Positions 61,877 through 64,000 of a DNA stretch of 64,000 nt are shown here, piece by piece. A program made the position numbers and the translations under genes. A model generated the notes under the pieces. That model was not told the DNA's origin. It was given only the letters and a program-made list of their open reading frames with translations, and made no database searches. Source of the DNA: Henricia sp. BOLD:AAB3569 (Eukaryota > Echinodermata > Asteroidea > Spinulosida > Echinasteridae); NCBI GenBank assembly GCA_037783545.1, contig JBBELK010000490.1, forward strand, positions 434,001 to 498,000. Reading direction: 5' to 3'. Position 1 is the stretch's first letter. Every line of letters begins with the position of its first letter.

Positions 61877-62381
61877 AGGCCCTGTAGATGATCAGTTTTT
61901 GAGCGATTCTGCGAATAAAACCATTATAAATCAAAAGAAAGGCATCAACAAACTCATCCGAAGGAATTTTAGCTTTGTCAAATGTACCACGTTTTAAAAA
62001 AAAAACATGAAAATCCATACGCGTTTTCCTGATCTTGGCGGGGTGTTTCAAATATTCGTTCTCAGTTGATCGGGTACTATGTGGCTTGCGTCATACAGTG
62101 CGTGTGCGCGCGATCCATAAAAATGCATCGCGTTGGAACACGCACACGCAGCACACAGCGCCCATGCATTTTGGACCGCGTAAATGCGAACCAAAAATAA
62201 GTAAATCGTAAATCAGTAAATAATTTCATCTTTACGAATTATTTTCTGGTAAAACTATATAATTTTGAGCAAAAATATTTCATTGGGTAGTTGCTAACAA
62301 TTCAATTTTTACTTTCAGAACTTTTCCCCTGTAAACTCGTCGATTACTTTTTGGAGTCATTGCAAATGATACACTGGGCCT
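61877..62381 (-). mobile_element. TTAA-flanked element, copy 2 (inverted)
   Basis: 505 bp between TTAA at 61873-61876 and 62382-62385; reverse-complement relative of 60998-61512. Both copies keep a similar ~60-codon stretch (RGTFDKA.I.SDEFVD, IRRIAQK), with a poly-T length change that shifts frames. Confidence 0.75.
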
Positions 62382-62526
62382 TTAACTCGTAAAACTCGAA
62401 GTACACTCGTACCAGGCTCGTATCAAATTTGTACCTAACTCTTAGTACACTCGTAGTATACTCGTAGACATTGTGACGCCAAAGGTTTCACCAAGATTTT
62501 TTCTGCGTGTGAGCTAGAGGGCCTTG

Positions 62527-64000
62527 AGGATTCCTCAACATAAAAAAAACCACTCAATTGTTTTCATTAATCATGCATATACAAACTCTCGAAGTATAAC
62601 TGTACAGATGAAATTACAAAAAGCTTGTTCAAACATTAGCAAAAATAAAGATAATACAAAACGTAAACTATTAGACGTGGATGAATAAACAAATTATACA
62701 ACTTGAAGGCAAGTTTGAAGAACATATTTCAGGTTATATTTGCAGATTTTAAACTTAAGGCCGCAGTCTCATCACGCAAGAGGTGTCAGAATTAGCGCAC
62801 ACAATAAGGCCAAACACAAGTAACAAACACAAATAAGGGCCTTAGGCCCGCTTCAAACGTCGCGCTTATGCCATGTCGAATTAAATTCAACTTGATTTTT
62901 TTAATTCGACACGGCACAAGCACCACGTTTGAAAAAGTCAAGGCTATTTGGCTCGGCAAAATGAGTTCGACACGGCAGAAGATTTTAGCTCGACAAGGTC
63001 TGCCGTGCTAACCCACTTTAGTGCGGCATTAGCACGGCGCTGCTTCAAACGTCGTGCTTTTGCCGTGCCTAAGACAGACCTATAGAATGTAAAAATTAAT
63101 TTAATGCAAGAGCCACATGACCATTTGCTTCTTGGAGCAGTAGCAAAATTGTGGAAATTTGGTACAATCAGAAACTTCGATGCCAACAACTTTGTGACCT
63201 TATGACATTATGCGTGGTCATGTGACATCATGACAGCAGCGTGCTGATTGGCCGAGTACTTTTAGTGGCATAATTAGGTGCACTATTCATCATGCGAGTT
63301 CTAATGTGCCAAACAGGCTCGTGTGCGTCTTGCGTGATGCCATAAGCTATTAGGCCTTTTCAGTATCCCAAGTCCACGCACACTAAGTCTGACGCCTCTC
63401 TTCAACGTGACAAAACTGCGCCTTTAAAACTAGTTTGTTAGCTGTCTTGTTTTTGTTGAAAGAAATGTATTACGAAAATAAGATTTGATGAAAACTTTTT
63501 TAAAGATGCCTCTCTGTACTGAATGACTGAATTACAAAGATGCATAATAAATATGTTATATTTACATGTTAAAACTTAAAATCTTAAACTTAGCTGCTCA
63601 GTTAAATTCATTTAACATAAATATATTATTTACACTTGCTAATAATACTGTTAAATAGATGTCAAGAATATCCATGAGGTAATTATGTTAACACAGTTTC
63701 ACGGAGCGATCGAGTTCGCAGACAAAGTTTAGTGACCATTATTTTGTTTGTGAAGTAAAAACATAACATTTCAAAACATGTCACCAATAACCATTTCACT
63801 GTTCCCCTTTCACTTGCCCTAGAAACATGAAATGCAACGGAAACAGTCAAGCCCAACAACATCAAAATAAGAAAATATATTACGCATACAAAATTACTCC
63901 ATCCTGACTTGTGGTGTGATTTGCCAGCCAATATAGAGATTAATGTTAACAATATATGAAACCAGCTCCTAGCATTCCGACCACTACAAAAACATCTTAT
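62527..64000. other. No gene recognised; repeat traces
   Basis: GCTTCAAACGTCG(C/T)GCTT recurs at about 62850 and 63041, with an inverted partner near 62923-62933, so a small MITE family is likely within 62850-63070. CATCACGCAAGA near 62770 pairs with TCTTGCGTGATG near 63330, which may mark the ends of a larger element. The remainder to 64000 is AT-rich with unsupported short frames. Confidence 0.45.

Larger units (their letters stand above)
60921..62526. mobile_element. MITE rich in ACTCGTA words, carrying two nested elements
   Basis: Outer ends AAGGGCCCTCTCACACACGG and (right, complement) AAGGCCCTCTAGCTCACACGC. The body not occupied by insertions (61517-61872, 62386-62490) consists of many ACTCGTA / TACGAGT words in both orientations. 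Two TTAA-flanked elements interrupt it. Confidence 0.7.

Overview
The window is animal nuclear DNA made almost entirely of transposable elements and satellites. BEL/Pao and Ty3/Gypsy retrotransposons, an I-clade LINE with an RNase H domain, tRNA-derived SINEs, a Tc1 element and many MITEs occur together, and the one host gene piece recognised is the last coding exon of ribosomal protein L35 after an intron acceptor. This suits a marine invertebrate, perhaps a non-vertebrate deuterostome. The species cannot be fixed from the sequence, and nothing looks bacterial.

Layout. 1-12520: two nearly identical BEL/Pao retrotransposons in tandem on the minus strand, sharing an LTR (4833-5690, 11663-12520). 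One 1942-codon gag-pol frame is complete; the second runs off the left edge. The array is inserted in a Ty3/Gypsy element (12521-14496) whose remaining frame joins the protease to the integrase tail in frame and ends in a PHD finger. 14497-19710: gene-free, with a tRNA-like foldback repeat and old tandem duplications. 19711-25386: a decayed minus-strand Gypsy copy with short LTRs, one of them carrying later insertions. 25420-33330: satellites and dispersed repeats carrying ten CREB/ATF-type octamers, plus an array of self-complementary units (31860-32180). 33190-41617: a nested stack in which a Tc1 element sits in a small inverted repeat (an empty relative lies at 33190-33320), an I-clade LINE with a 13-bp target duplication sits in the Tc1 element, and a MULE-like MITE with a 9-bp duplication sits in the LINE 3' UTR. 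41618-46250: MITEs, a SINE and the rpl35 exon. 46690-48750 and 50747-52970: minus-strand wrecks of a third Gypsy and a second BEL/Pao element. 53040-55610: a ~190-bp satellite and long G-rich arrays. 55620-64000: MITEs and palindromes, including two TTAA-flanked elements in opposite orientation inside a third.

The genes do not form a pathway; the window is a record of successive insertions. The youngest event is the BEL/Pao array (identical LTRs by eye, open frame). The most unusual coding feature is the PHD finger on the Gypsy integrase tail. The Tc1 transposase frame also begins with a hydrophobic, signal-peptide-like segment. All calls come from reading motifs and repeats by eye; no database search was possible.
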